A stretch of DNA of 30,873 bases from JBOGGN01 sp050744165 (GTDB lineage Bacteria > Actinomycetota > Acidimicrobiia > Acidimicrobiales > Palsa-688). Every line of letters begins with the position of its first letter. Within the stretch, counting starts at the first letter, position 1. Of this stretch, positions 8,838-16,823 are shown in pieces. The notes below the pieces were generated by a model. That model worked only from the letters and a program-made list of their open reading frames with translations. It had not been told where the DNA came from and searched no databases. The stretch lies in assembly GCA_050744165.1 (NCBI GenBank), contig JBOGGN010000105.1, positions 1 through 30,873 of the forward strand, written 5' to 3'. The position numbers and the translations under genes were made by a program.

Positions 8838-10306
8838 AGCTCGCCGACCTACGCCTGAGCGTCCGCCCCGGCTCCGGGCTGGTGGCCCGCGCGATGGACG
8901 CGGTGCTGATCGTTACTGAGCCGCAATGGCCTGTCTTACCGATCGTGGATCGCCTCCTCGATGAGTGCCGGCGACCGGCCTCTTCCCTGCCGCTGTCAGA
9001 GCGGCTATCGGGGATCATCGCCGAGTACGGTCCCGATCAGGTGCCGGCTTTCTGCGCTCTCGCCGACGACGACGAAGGTCTGGCGCTGTTCGTCCACGGG
9101 GAAACCCAAGTCGTGATCACCGGGGCCGAGCCGAGCATGCGGCTCTCGGGCGGCGGCAGTGCCGGGTGGCAGGGGAATGTCCACGACCGAGTCAGCTCGC
9201 TGTTCATCGGCCCGGCCGACGGAAAGCCCGACGGTGTGCTGGACGACGCCCGGATCGACCTTCGCGAGGGCGTGGTGCCGGGCAACGCCGTCTACCTGAC
9301 CTCGCGCGAACATCCACCGTCGCCGCGGTCATCAGCACCGGCTGACCATTCCGCTGCCACCGCCTCCCCACCGCTGGCACCCCCAGCCAAAGCCACCGTC
9401 GCCATGCCTCCGTGGCTGGACCCCACCGCCACCCCGACGCCGCCGCCAGCCGCCCCGACAACGGGTCTGGCATCGGAGCCCGCAGTGGTACCGGTCGCCA
9501 TGGCTCCTGCCCCCGCCCCCCCACCTGCGCCGCCGGCCGCACCGGTCGCCATGGCCCCAGCCCCGGCACCTGCGCCGCCTGCCGCACCGGTCGCCATGGC
9601 CCCCGCCCCGGCTCCGGCTCCCATTCCGATAGCAGAACCCGCGCCCATGCCGCTGGCGCCCACAGCCCCGCCGCCCGCCGCAGCCCTTGGCGGCGCCACG
9701 CCGCCTGTGGCTGCCCCCGCCGTTGCTCCGGTGACGTACCCGCTGCCCACCTCTCCGCAACCCGCGGTCGGCGCCATCGCACCCGACCCGGCGACCCTCG
9801 TGTCACCCGCGGCGGCGGCCATCGATGGTCCCCCCACGATGGTCTGGGGCATCCACTGCAAGCGCGGACACTTCAACCACCCTGACGCCCGCTACTGCCG
9901 GATGTGCGGCACCCACATGGTCCACCAGCGGCGTGACCCGGTGCTTGACCGCCGGCCGGTCCTCGGCTTCCTGGTCACCGACGACGGGTCGACCTACAAG
10001 TTGGACGCCGACTACGTCCTCGGCCGGGATCCCGAGAGCGACCCTCGGGTCATAGCCGGCGACGCCCGGGCGCTGCGCTTGTCGGACCCCGAGAATGCGG
10101 TGTCACCTGTGCACGCGACGGTGCGACTCGACAACTGGGATGTCCTCCTGACCGACGCCCGCTCCCGCTTCGGCACCCACATCTGGGTTCCGGGGTCGCC
10201 CAGCTGGGCCCGGCTCGAGCCGGGCCAGACCGTCATGCTGGCGCCGCGCACCCAGCTGTTGCTGGGTCGCCGGACCCTGGTCTTCGACTCTGTCAACCGG
10301 CGCTAA
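8834..10306 (+). CDS. FHA-domain protein with zinc ribbon and Pro/Ala-rich linker
   Basis: ATG 8834 overlaps the upstream stop (ATGA). The 490-residue product has three parts. The N-terminal domain of about 165 residues is of the type often attached to actinobacterial FHA proteins. A Pro/Ala-rich linker contains repeated APVAMAPAPAP-like units. The C-terminal part has a CKRGH...ARYCRMCG zinc ribbon followed by an FHA domain (VLGRDPESD, S-P-V-H, then SRFGTHI in place of the usual N-G-T). FHA domains bind phosphothreonine peptides, so a link to Ser/Thr kinase signalling is expected, although no kinase is encoded here. It probably acts in the cytoplasm. Confidence 0.87.
   Translation: MKLADLRLSVRPGSGLVARAMDAVLIVTEPQWPVLPIVDRLLDECRRPASSLPLSERLSGIIAEYGPDQVPAFCALADDDEGLALFVHGETQVVITGAEPSMRLSGGGSAGWQGNVHDRVSSLFIGPADGKPDGVLDDARIDLREGVVPGNAVYLTSREHPPSPRSSAPADHSAATASPPLAPPAKATVAMPPWLDPTATPTPPPAAPTTGLASEPAVVPVAMAPAPAPPPAPPAAPVAMAPAPAPAPPAAPVAMAPAPAPAPIPIAEPAPMPLAPTAPPPAAALGGATPPVAAPAVAPVTYPLPTSPQPAVGAIAPDPATLVSPAAAAIDGPPTMVWGIHCKRGHFNHPDARYCRMCGTHMVHQRRDPVLDRRPVLGFLVTDDGSTYKLDADYVLGRDPESDPRVIAGDARALRLSDPENAVSPVHATVRLDNWDVLLTDARSRFGTHIWVPGSPSWARLEPGQTVMLAPRTQLLLGRRTLVFDSVNRR
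9490..9630 (+). repeat. In-frame repeats encoding the Pro/Ala linker
   Basis: The string accggtcgccatggc recurs at 9490, 9541 and 9586 (51 and 45 bases apart), separated by CCG/GCC-rich sequence. It encodes PVAMAPAPAP units in the FHA-protein linker. Confidence 0.75.
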
Positions 10307-10312
10307 CCCTAA

Positions 10313-10356
10313 GGGCCTGCTTCGAAGCAACTTGGGCCGCCGCCGGGCGGGCGGCC
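10313..10356 (+). repeat. Dispersed element copy 1 plus hairpin at a convergent gene end
   Basis: Bases 10313-10337 match the reverse complement of 27419-27443 with two differences in 25. The element begins seven bases after the FHA gene stop. A GC hairpin (10335-10340 with 10351-10356) overlaps its end and could terminate the FHA transcript. Confidence 0.6.
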
Positions 10357-10366
10357 GCCGAGTGAG

Positions 10367-10876
10367 TTACCAGCCGGTGTTGCCGACCGAGCCGCCGCCG
10401 CCGCCGCCCCAGCCCGTGTTGGCCAGGCGGTTCATCGGCTGCCACGCCCGAGGCATCTGCTGCTCGAAAGCCTCCTGCCAGCGGCGGAATGCCTCGGCAC
10501 CCATCTCCATCCCGTCGGGACGACCCAGCAGCTTCGGCTCGACGTAGTTCAAGGAAGCCGAAACATGGTCGCTGACGGCTCGAGACAGGGCGGTCATCTT
10601 CTGCGACACCGTGGGGTCGTCTGGCTGCAGGTTCTCGACCGCTTCCATCCGTTGGTAAAGCGTGTCGTCGGCGCCACCGACGACCGACTCCTGCTGGTCG
10701 CTCAGGCTCTCCCACATCGCGGGATAAATCAGGTCCCGCTCGATCTTCAGGTGGATCGCCAAGATGTCGCACACGTTCATGGCGGCCATCAGGTTGTTGG
10801 GCGTCCGCTGGTACTCGGCAATGGCCCGGCGGAGACGAGCGTGATCGTCTTTGAGGAACTTGGTCACATCGGACAT
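10367..10876 (-). CDS. Hemerythrin-like (HHE) domain protein
   Basis: I choose ATG 10876 because GGAG lies six bases upstream; the alternative ATG 10888 has no ribosome site. The 169-residue protein starts FLKDDHARLRRAI, followed by an IHLKIERDLIYPA helix and a later SDHVSASLNYVEPKLL helix. These are the H, HxxxE and HxxxxE-type ligand helices of hemerythrin-like domains, which bind a di-iron centre and sense or handle O2, NO or peroxide. The C-terminus is a Trp/Gly-rich tail (NTGWGG...GNTGW) beyond the usual domain. It is the last gene of a minus-strand run after the J-domain protein, 37 bases away. Confidence 0.87.
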   Translation of the reverse strand: MSDVTKFLKDDHARLRRAIAEYQRTPNNLMAAMNVCDILAIHLKIERDLIYPAMWESLSDQQESVVGGADDTLYQRMEAVENLQPDDPTVSQKMTALSRAVSDHVSASLNYVEPKLLGRPDGMEMGAEAFRRWQEAFEQQMPRAWQPMNRLANTGWGGGGGGSVGNTGW

Positions 10877-10913
10877 TGAGCGCTCCATGGGTGGGGCTGG
10901 TCGACGACCAGCA

Positions 10914-11531
10914 TCATCGGGTGAAAATCAGGCGACCGCACCGTGAACAGTAGAACGCGGTGGTATCGAGACGGTCACGCCAATTGCCCGGCAGCCACTG
11001 CACGCTCCCGCAGCCGGTACAGTTGACGTTCCCGGTGAATCGGGCCATGCCCAGGCCTTTGAGCACCGGACCATGGTTGGTCGGCCGGGGCCGGGCGATG
11101 GCGTGACCCTGGGGCTTGGACGCCTCTCGAGCTTGGCGGTCCTGCTCCGCCTTGACCGCGGCCGCTGCTCGGGCCTCGACCGCGACGTCCCAGGGAACAC
11201 CAGGGGGAGCATAGCCCGGCGTGTCCTGGCCCCTCGTGCCCGCCGGGAACCACGACGAGCCGTTGGGACGTACGTGGGTCGCGTGGTGACCCGAGTTGCC
11301 GGCCGACAGCAGCGGGCGGACGGCGAGGTTGCCAGCCTGTGCCTCCTTGTAGGCGTGGTTCAACGCCCGCATCCGCTCCTCGCTCTCCCGTTGCACCTCC
11401 AGGGAGGCGTCCAGATAGCGGTCCGGGTGGTAGATCTGGGCCAAGACCTTGTAGGCGGCCGAGACCTCCTCGTGGGAGGCGTTCGGAGACACGCCAAGCA
11501 CCTCGAAGGGGGCAAGGGCGAGGTCGATCAT
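10914..11531 (-). CDS. J-domain protein with C-terminal zinc ribbon
   Basis: The N-terminal 60 residues are a J domain with the essential H-P-D motif at residues 35-37 (QIYHPDRYLD), which stimulates an Hsp70 ATPase. A low-complexity middle contains an Ala/Lys/Gln-rich helix. The C-terminus carries two Cys pairs, CTGCG and YCSRCG, forming a likely zinc ribbon. The protein (205 residues) lacks the Gly/Phe and four-repeat zinc region of canonical DnaJ, so it is a specialised co-chaperone. It lies between the CooC-like ATPase (77 bases upstream) and the hemerythrin gene. A near-palindrome (10897-10913) sits in the gap before the hemerythrin gene. Confidence 0.87.
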   Translation of the reverse strand: MIDLALAPFEVLGVSPNASHEEVSAAYKVLAQIYHPDRYLDASLEVQRESEERMRALNHAYKEAQAGNLAVRPLLSAGNSGHHATHVRPNGSSWFPAGTRGQDTPGYAPPGVPWDVAVEARAAAAVKAEQDRQAREASKPQGHAIARPRPTNHGPVLKGLGMARFTGNVNCTGCGSVQWLPGNWRDRLDTTAFYCSRCGRLIFTR

Positions 11532-11608
11532 GACCCGACGGTCCGAGGCCGGCGGGTTGCGAGAAGGGGAAACACGCGGTGAAGGTCACCCGCCTTCATA
11601 CGGCAATC

Positions 11609-12373
11609 CTAAGCGCGCTGTCGGGAGAGGGGACTGGGCACGAGCAATGCCGCGAGCTCCCCGACGGCGTCCATGGCCGCCGACGTGGCGCCGACGTCCA
11701 GCGGGGCGATTCCCTCGTGGTCGGCTTGGCGGACGATGGCGTCCTCGGGCAACGCGAACACGGGAACGCCCGTCGCCTCAAAGAGCTTTTCGGCATCCAG
11801 GCGATCGTTGCACCGGTTGGCGACCGCCACCACCCGGCCCACCCCCATGGACTCGGCGATGACGCACGCCCGGCGCGCGATCTCCACTGCCTTGGCGCTG
11901 GTGTCGGCCACGGCCACCACAACGTCGTCGGCCGTCGGGCGTGTCCATAGCAGGTCGTTGAGCCCGGCTTCCAGGTCGGCAATGACCACCCGGCCATCGG
12001 TCGACAGGTCGCTGAACAGCTCCCGGGTCGTGTTGTGCGAGCCGCAGCACATGCAGGCCTTGGGTATCCGCTCGATGCGGGCGGTGGCCACCAGCCGCAC
12101 CCCGTCGCCGGCGTCGATGCCAAAGCGATCCAGGAGCTCCTCGGCGGCAGGCTTGGGGTCGTGATGGGTGTACCCGCTGGCGATCAACCCGTTGAGGACC
12201 GGCTCGAGCGCCTCGACCTCGTCGGGGGTCATGGCCAAGGTGATCCCCAGGTTGGGGCTGGGGTCGCAATCGACGGCCACCACGTCACTGCCCTGACGCG
12301 CCAACTGACGAGCCAGGGATCCGGCGATGGTCGTCTTGCCGACCCCACCCTTGCCGGTCACCACGATCTTCAT
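11609..12373 (-). CDS. CooC-like MinD/ParA-family ATPase
   Basis: The 254-residue protein begins with a deviant Walker A motif GKGGVGKT (residues 7-14), with the signature lysine of SIMIBI dimeric ATPases. A later VDCDPSPN motif and VVIADLEAG (Walker B region) follow. A CMCCGSH cluster at residues 107-113 resembles the Cys motif of CooC, which delivers nickel to carbon-monoxide dehydrogenase, so a metal-insertion or Fe/Ni-binding role is likely. No CO dehydrogenase is in the window, so the client is unknown. The start ATG lies behind GAGGAGG inside the end of the upstream ATPase gene and overlaps its stop by four bases. Confidence 0.88.
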   Translation of the reverse strand: MKIVVTGKGGVGKTTIAGSLARQLARQGSDVVAVDCDPSPNLGITLAMTPDEVEALEPVLNGLIASGYTHHDPKPAAEELLDRFGIDAGDGVRLVATARIERIPKACMCCGSHNTTRELFSDLSTDGRVVIADLEAGLNDLLWTRPTADDVVVAVADTSAKAVEIARRACVIAESMGVGRVVAVANRCNDRLDAEKLFEATGVPVFALPEDAIVRQADHEGIAPLDVGATSAAMDAVGELAALLVPSPLSRQRA

Positions 12374-13095
12374 ACCGCAACCTCCTCAGAGACCAATAGG
12401 TCAGCTAGCTGGGTGACGGCCTCGATGACCGGCGAGCCCGGACAGGCGTCTATCGGCGCCCTCCCCTGCTGCTCGGCGGCACGGAGGGCGGAGTCAAAGG
12501 GCACGCGCAGGCTGAGCGGCAAACCAGGATGGGGCGACTCGTCGCGATATTGGCTGCCCACCACGATGAGGCGCCGGTCCGGGAACAGCCCACACAACCG
12601 CCGGGCGGCAAGGCCGGAGCGCCACGACGGGGTTACCACGGCGACCAACTGCTCGGCGAAGGAGGCGTAGCCCTCGTAGGGGGTGGTAGTGCCGGCCTCC
12701 AGGTCGCCCACGACGTCCCAGGAGGTTGGTGCTGCGTCGGCGATCTGGCGCACCGCGCCCAGGTGCCGAGTGACCTCGTGGTTGCCTCGGTCGATCTTGC
12801 CCGACGCCAGGAACCGGACCCCATCGGGCCCCTCCGCGGCAAAGCGCTCGGCCGCCGTCGCCAGGTCGATACCCTCGGCCAAACCCCAGCCGTAGAGGCC
12901 GCCCTCGTTCGGAGCGATCGCCTCAGCGGGGAGGCCGGCGGTGTCCGGCGGCAGCCCGAGGCTGAATGCCATCCCGGGGTTGGGATCGAGGTCGACGGCG
13001 AGCACCGTGTGTCCGCGGCGGGCGAGGACGCGTGCCAGCGTCGCCGAGATCACCGACTTCCCTGCCCCTCCACTGCCGACGATTGCCACGCGCAC
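12370..13095 (-). CDS. Second MinD/CooC-type ATPase lacking the signature lysine
   Basis: The 241-residue protein is a paralogue of the downstream ATPase: both share VVAVD/VLAVD, a D-P-(S/N)-P strand end and D-L-E-A-G. Its P-loop is GSGGAGKS (residues 7-14), so Ser replaces the signature lysine that normally reaches across the dimer. It also lacks the CMCC cluster; GKIDRGNHEVTRHLG occupies that place. I infer a heterodimer in which this subunit depends on its partner. The start is GTG 13095 with GGAGG 11 bases upstream. ATGA coupling to the CooC-like gene implies fixed stoichiometry. Confidence 0.86.
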   Translation of the reverse strand: MRVAIVGSGGAGKSVISATLARVLARRGHTVLAVDLDPNPGMAFSLGLPPDTAGLPAEAIAPNEGGLYGWGLAEGIDLATAAERFAAEGPDGVRFLASGKIDRGNHEVTRHLGAVRQIADAAPTSWDVVGDLEAGTTTPYEGYASFAEQLVAVVTPSWRSGLAARRLCGLFPDRRLIVVGSQYRDESPHPGLPLSLRVPFDSALRAAEQQGRAPIDACPGSPVIEAVTQLADLLVSEEVAV

Positions 13096-13174
13096 GAACT
13101 ACGGCTCCTCCGGTTGAAAACCTCTTTAGTTCAAGGTCACCCAGCCACTGACTGACATTTCGGATAGCGCGGCA

Positions 13175-14587
13175 TCACGGGGTGTAACGGTCGACGCATC
13201 CTTGGGCGACCGGAGGCTGACCGGGAAAGGCGGTGTCACCTGCCACTGCCAGCACGCTCCCGTCAGACAGCACCACCGCACCGGCTTCGCTGCGGGGGCA
13301 CGCCATCGAGCCGGCCGGGTTCCAGACGTCCTTGGCCGGGTCAAACACCTCGGCCGTGGCCAGCGAGCGCCGCTCGCCCTGGTTGACCGTCTCGCCGCCC
13401 ATGACCGCGATCATCCCGTTCTTTAGGACGGCAATGGCAGCCCCGTCCCGGCTCATCACGAGGGGCGATACCTCCGTCCACGCCCCCGTGGTCGGTTTGA
13501 ACTCCTCGACGGTGGCGAGCGACATCGTTCCATTGGTGCCGCCGAGCCCGCCGGCGACGAGAACGTCCCCGGTGGCGAGCCGGGCCGCGCTCTGGAGGGC
13601 CCGCGCCTGCATCATGTTGCCCGCTCCGGTGAAGGCGCCCACTGCCGGGTCGAAAATCTCGGCGCTGGTCAAGGGGTTGTACATCAAGCCGGTCGACGAC
13701 GGCACCGGCGTCCCGCCCAGCCCGCCAGCGATCAGCACTCGCCCGTCGCTCAGAGCGGTGGCAGAGGCCTCGAAGCGGGCCTGGGCCATCGGCTGCGTCG
13801 CTGTCCACTTCCCGGTGGAAGGGTTGTACACCTCAGCGGTATTGGTGGGGCTGATGGTCTGGCCACCCGCTGTCCCTGCCTGGCCGCCGCTGCTGGTGCC
13901 GCCTGTGACCAGCACGGCGCCGGACGGCAACAGCGTCATCGTCGACCCCACCCGGGGCACCGACATCGATCCGGTCATCGACCACGTGCCCGTGGCCGGG
14001 TTGTACAACTCGGCACTGTTCAACAATGTGGGGCCGGCGACGCCACCGGCGATCAGCACCTGGCCGTTGTTCAACACCACTGCGGTCGCGCCGCGGCGCG
14101 CCTGGACCAACGACCCGCTTGGCTTCCATGTCTTGGTGGCGGGGTCGTACAGCTCGGAGGTGCCGATAGGAATGGTGCCCACGCCACCGCCGGCCGCCAG
14201 CGCGTCTCCGTTGGACAGCTCGACTACGGCTGATGTGCCCCGTATCGAGCTCAGTCCCGGCTGGGTCGCCCACGAGCCGACTATCGGCGCGGGCGGCGTT
14301 GCGTTGGAGCTGCCACTACCGCCGCTACTGAGGGAGATAGCGATGATGGCCCCCACAACCAGCACGACACCCCCCAAGCCGAGGAGCCAGGGCATGCGCG
14401 AGCGGGGAACGTGGGTGATCTTGGCTTCGACCGGCTTGGCACATTTCTCGCACTTGGTGCCCACCTCTGTGCGCACCATGCACTTGGGACAAACAGGGGT
14501 TCCGCACTCGACGCAGCTGATGCGCGTCGGCTGGCCGTGCGCCTCGCACGCCAGCGGCGGGGAGGTCACTTCGCCGCGGGTGGACAT
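13175..14587 (-). CDS. Zinc-ribbon, membrane-anchored kelch-repeat propeller
   Basis: I take ATG 14587 as the start (470 residues). The N-terminal CEAHG...CVECG...CPKC...CEKC is a rhomboid-type zinc ribbon. One membrane helix (PWLLGLGGVVLVVGAIIAIS) is followed by a Gly/Ser stretch. The rest is a kelch beta-propeller of about six blades, each with a G-x-V-L-x-A-G-G strand and a Y-(D/N)-P-x-x-x-x-W motif. The ribbon is inside the cell and the propeller outside. No Shine-Dalgarno site is visible before the ATG, so a leaderless message is possible. It is divergent from the propeller at 14693 and is the first gene of the minus-strand run that continues with the ATPases. The N-terminal ribbon is shared with the first gene of the window. 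Confidence 0.87.
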   Translation of the reverse strand: MSTRGEVTSPPLACEAHGQPTRISCVECGTPVCPKCMVRTEVGTKCEKCAKPVEAKITHVPRSRMPWLLGLGGVVLVVGAIIAISLSSGGSGSSNATPPAPIVGSWATQPGLSSIRGTSAVVELSNGDALAAGGGVGTIPIGTSELYDPATKTWKPSGSLVQARRGATAVVLNNGQVLIAGGVAGPTLLNSAELYNPATGTWSMTGSMSVPRVGSTMTLLPSGAVLVTGGTSSGGQAGTAGGQTISPTNTAEVYNPSTGKWTATQPMAQARFEASATALSDGRVLIAGGLGGTPVPSSTGLMYNPLTSAEIFDPAVGAFTGAGNMMQARALQSAARLATGDVLVAGGLGGTNGTMSLATVEEFKPTTGAWTEVSPLVMSRDGAAIAVLKNGMIAVMGGETVNQGERRSLATAEVFDPAKDVWNPAGSMACPRSEAGAVVLSDGSVLAVAGDTAFPGQPPVAQGCVDRYTP

Positions 14588-14692
14588 GAACGGAGGAGGA
14601 GTCGAGAGGTGATTGGCGAACAATACCGCCTCGGCCCAGTAAGCGGCTTCCGGAGGGGCCTTGGCAACGGATCGCAACTACAGTTCCCCGCC

Positions 14693-16204
14693 ATGTACCG
14701 CGTGGTGGCTGCCAGCGTGGCCGCGGTGGCCGCGGTCGTCCTCGCCGCGCTCGCGCTGGTGGGCTTCCAGGGCGGCACCAAGGTCGAGCGGAACGTCTTC
14801 GTGAACCCCGCGGGCCTGATCAACGCCTACAGCACCCCGTCGCTCGCCATCGACCCGCGGGCGCCCAAGGATGTCGTCGTGGTGTACCGCCAGGACCGCC
14901 CCACCCTGTCAGCCGGCATGGTGTGGAGCAGCGACGGCGGCGTCACCTTCCACCCCACCACCCTGCCGCTCCCGCCGGGATCGGACCACCCGTTCTTCCC
15001 CGACGCCACGTTCGGGCCGGACGGGACGTTGTATGTCACCTACGCCAACTTGGTGGGCGCCGGCAACGTCCCCGGCGCGTTGTGGGTGACGACATCAGCC
15101 GACGGCGGCCGGACGCTGGCGGCGCCGACCATGATCGCCACCGGGATGACCTTCCAGCCTCGAATTGCTGCCGGCACAGTAGGCGACGTGGATCTCAGCT
15201 GGGTCCTGGAGGGCCGGCGCACCGCCGGCGCCCCCCTCACCGGCAATCTGGTCCAGCTCATGACGACTCGCTCCTCAGACAGCGGCCGGACCTGGTCGTC
15301 GCCGGTTCAGGTCAACCCGGCCGACGGGAACCTGGTCAGCGGGGCCAGCACCGTCGTAAACGACGGTTCCCAGATCGTGACCTACGAGCGCTTCGGCTCC
15401 TCTGAGAGCACCCTTATCACCGGCGCCACGGCCACCCAGCCCCAGGCGTACGACATCGTCGTCACCCGGACCCAGCCGGGATCCACGACGTTCTCAGCCC
15501 CCGTGGTGGTGGCGTCGGGCGTGACGACGGCACAGCGTTTCTCCTTATTTTTTCCCCAGTTCCCGTCTCTGGCGGCGGGACCGGACAGATCGCTGTACCT
15601 GGCGTGGGACAAGAATCTGACTCATGGCCAAGACGTGCTGGTGGCCCGGTCCCAGAACGACGGGACCAGCTGGTCGGCACCAGTGCGAGCCAACGACAAC
15701 CCAGCCGGTGACGGCACCGCCCGGCAGCTGCCGACCGTGTCCGTCGCCCCTGACGGGCGAGTGGACGTGGTGATGATTGACCAACGCAACGACCACACCG
15801 GCCTGTTCGCGGAGATCTACCTGGCGTCGTCCACCAACCGCGGCCAGTCGTTCCACAACATGCTGGTGTCCTCGGCTGCCTTCAACACCCAGATCGGTCC
15901 CAGCTTCGGTGGCGGCCTGCCGGCCGACCTCGGCGCCCACCTCGGCGTGGACAGCGAATCCGGCAGCGTCATGGCCGCCTGGGCGGACAGCAGGCTAGGC
16001 ACCGACACCACCGGGCGCCAGGACATCGTGGCGGCGCGCGTCGAGATGACCAAGGCGGGGTCGGGGCGGACCGTGCTCTTGGTCGCCGCGGGGTTGCTTC
16101 TCGTGGCCGCGGCCGTGGTGCTCGTCGTCCGCCGCCGGCCACGAGAAGACCGGCCCGGTGAAAGACTGAGCCACAACGGAAGGAGTACCGATGGCGAGCA
16201 GTAA
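14693..16204 (+). CDS. Secreted Asp-box beta-propeller with C-terminal membrane anchor (copy C)
   Basis: ATG 14693 has no close ribosome site; a TACAGT -10-like hexamer at 14679-14684 would place the start of transcription at or very near the ATG, suggesting a leaderless mRNA. The 503-residue protein has an uncleaved or cleaved N-terminal hydrophobic segment. Asp-box-like motifs include SSDGGVTF, SADGGRTL, SSDSGRTW, SQNDGTSW and STNRGQSF. A C-terminal helix (TVLLVAAGLLLVAAAVVLVV) ends in RRRPR. Its nearest relative here is the propeller at 5662. No RIP arginine motif is seen. Its last 14 bases overlap the next gene. Confidence 0.86.
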   Translation: MYRVVAASVAAVAAVVLAALALVGFQGGTKVERNVFVNPAGLINAYSTPSLAIDPRAPKDVVVVYRQDRPTLSAGMVWSSDGGVTFHPTTLPLPPGSDHPFFPDATFGPDGTLYVTYANLVGAGNVPGALWVTTSADGGRTLAAPTMIATGMTFQPRIAAGTVGDVDLSWVLEGRRTAGAPLTGNLVQLMTTRSSDSGRTWSSPVQVNPADGNLVSGASTVVNDGSQIVTYERFGSSESTLITGATATQPQAYDIVVTRTQPGSTTFSAPVVVASGVTTAQRFSLFFPQFPSLAAGPDRSLYLAWDKNLTHGQDVLVARSQNDGTSWSAPVRANDNPAGDGTARQLPTVSVAPDGRVDVVMIDQRNDHTGLFAEIYLASSTNRGQSFHNMLVSSAAFNTQIGPSFGGGLPADLGAHLGVDSESGSVMAAWADSRLGTDTTGRQDIVAARVEMTKAGSGRTVLLVAAGLLLVAAAVVLVVRRRPREDRPGERLSHNGRSTDGEQ

Positions 16205-16823
16205 GGCGAGGTCGAAGCAGCGGTCCGGGTCGACGAAAGCCCCCGTCGGGAAGAACACTGCGGGAAAGACGCCGATCGGGAGAGCCACGAAAACCATCGG
16301 GGGAAAAGGCGGCGCCCCCTCGGCCAAGCGCCCCGGACCGAACGGGCGCACCGGACTGAACGGGCGCCCCGACCGTAAACCCATCGCCACTGCTGCCGCC
16401 GAGCCCTTCCCCCGGGTTCTGCTCGGCGCCGGGCTCTTAATCGGGTTGTACGCCATGATGCCGGGCTTCTTCCCACTCGGCGTCCACCTGAAGAAATCGA
16501 CGGAGGTGGTCGACCACATCATTCCCGGCGTGATCGTCCTCGCCCTGGTAATGCTGGCGCTTACGAAGGCAGCCAAGCCCGCCACGATGATGCTGGCCGC
16601 CGGGGTGGTCGTGCTGCTGGCCGGGTTCTGGATGGCCGCCACCCACTACGCGTTGGTCTTGGACGCTGTCAACCACACGGCCAACACCACCTTTGCGCAG
16701 GCCCTGTATCACTCCTCGACGGCGGTGGCCGTGGGCGCCTTGGGCATCGTGTGGGTGTACCTCTACCGCGCCGCAGGAACCGGGGAGACCGACCGGAAGG
16801 CGGCCGCGGCTCGGCGCTTCTAG
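16191..16823 (+). CDS. Small multi-pass membrane protein with basic N-terminal tail
   Basis: The 210-residue protein starts at ATG 16191 with GGAAGGAG five bases upstream, inside the end of the preceding propeller gene. About 65 N-terminal residues are Lys/Arg/Gly/Ser-rich and disordered. Four hydrophobic helices follow, near LLGAGLLIGLYAMM, IPGVIVLALVMLALT, MMLAAGVVVLLAGFW and VAVGALGIVWVYLY. I do not recognise the family. Co-translation with the propeller suggests a membrane partner. Its stop overlaps the convergent stop of the methyltransferase-like gene in a shared CTAG. Confidence 0.78.
   Translation: MASSKARSKQRSGSTKAPVGKNTAGKTPIGRATKTIGGKGGAPSAKRPGPNGRTGLNGRPDRKPIATAAAEPFPRVLLGAGLLIGLYAMMPGFFPLGVHLKKSTEVVDHIIPGVIVLALVMLALTKAAKPATMMLAAGVVVLLAGFWMAATHYALVLDAVNHTANTTFAQALYHSSTAVAVGALGIVWVYLYRAAGTGETDRKAAAARRF

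Noticed and set aside
10897..10913. Near-perfect palindrome gctggtcg-a-cgaccagc as an operator
   Set aside because: It lies between two genes of one apparent operon with no promoter elements; it could be an attenuator or chance.
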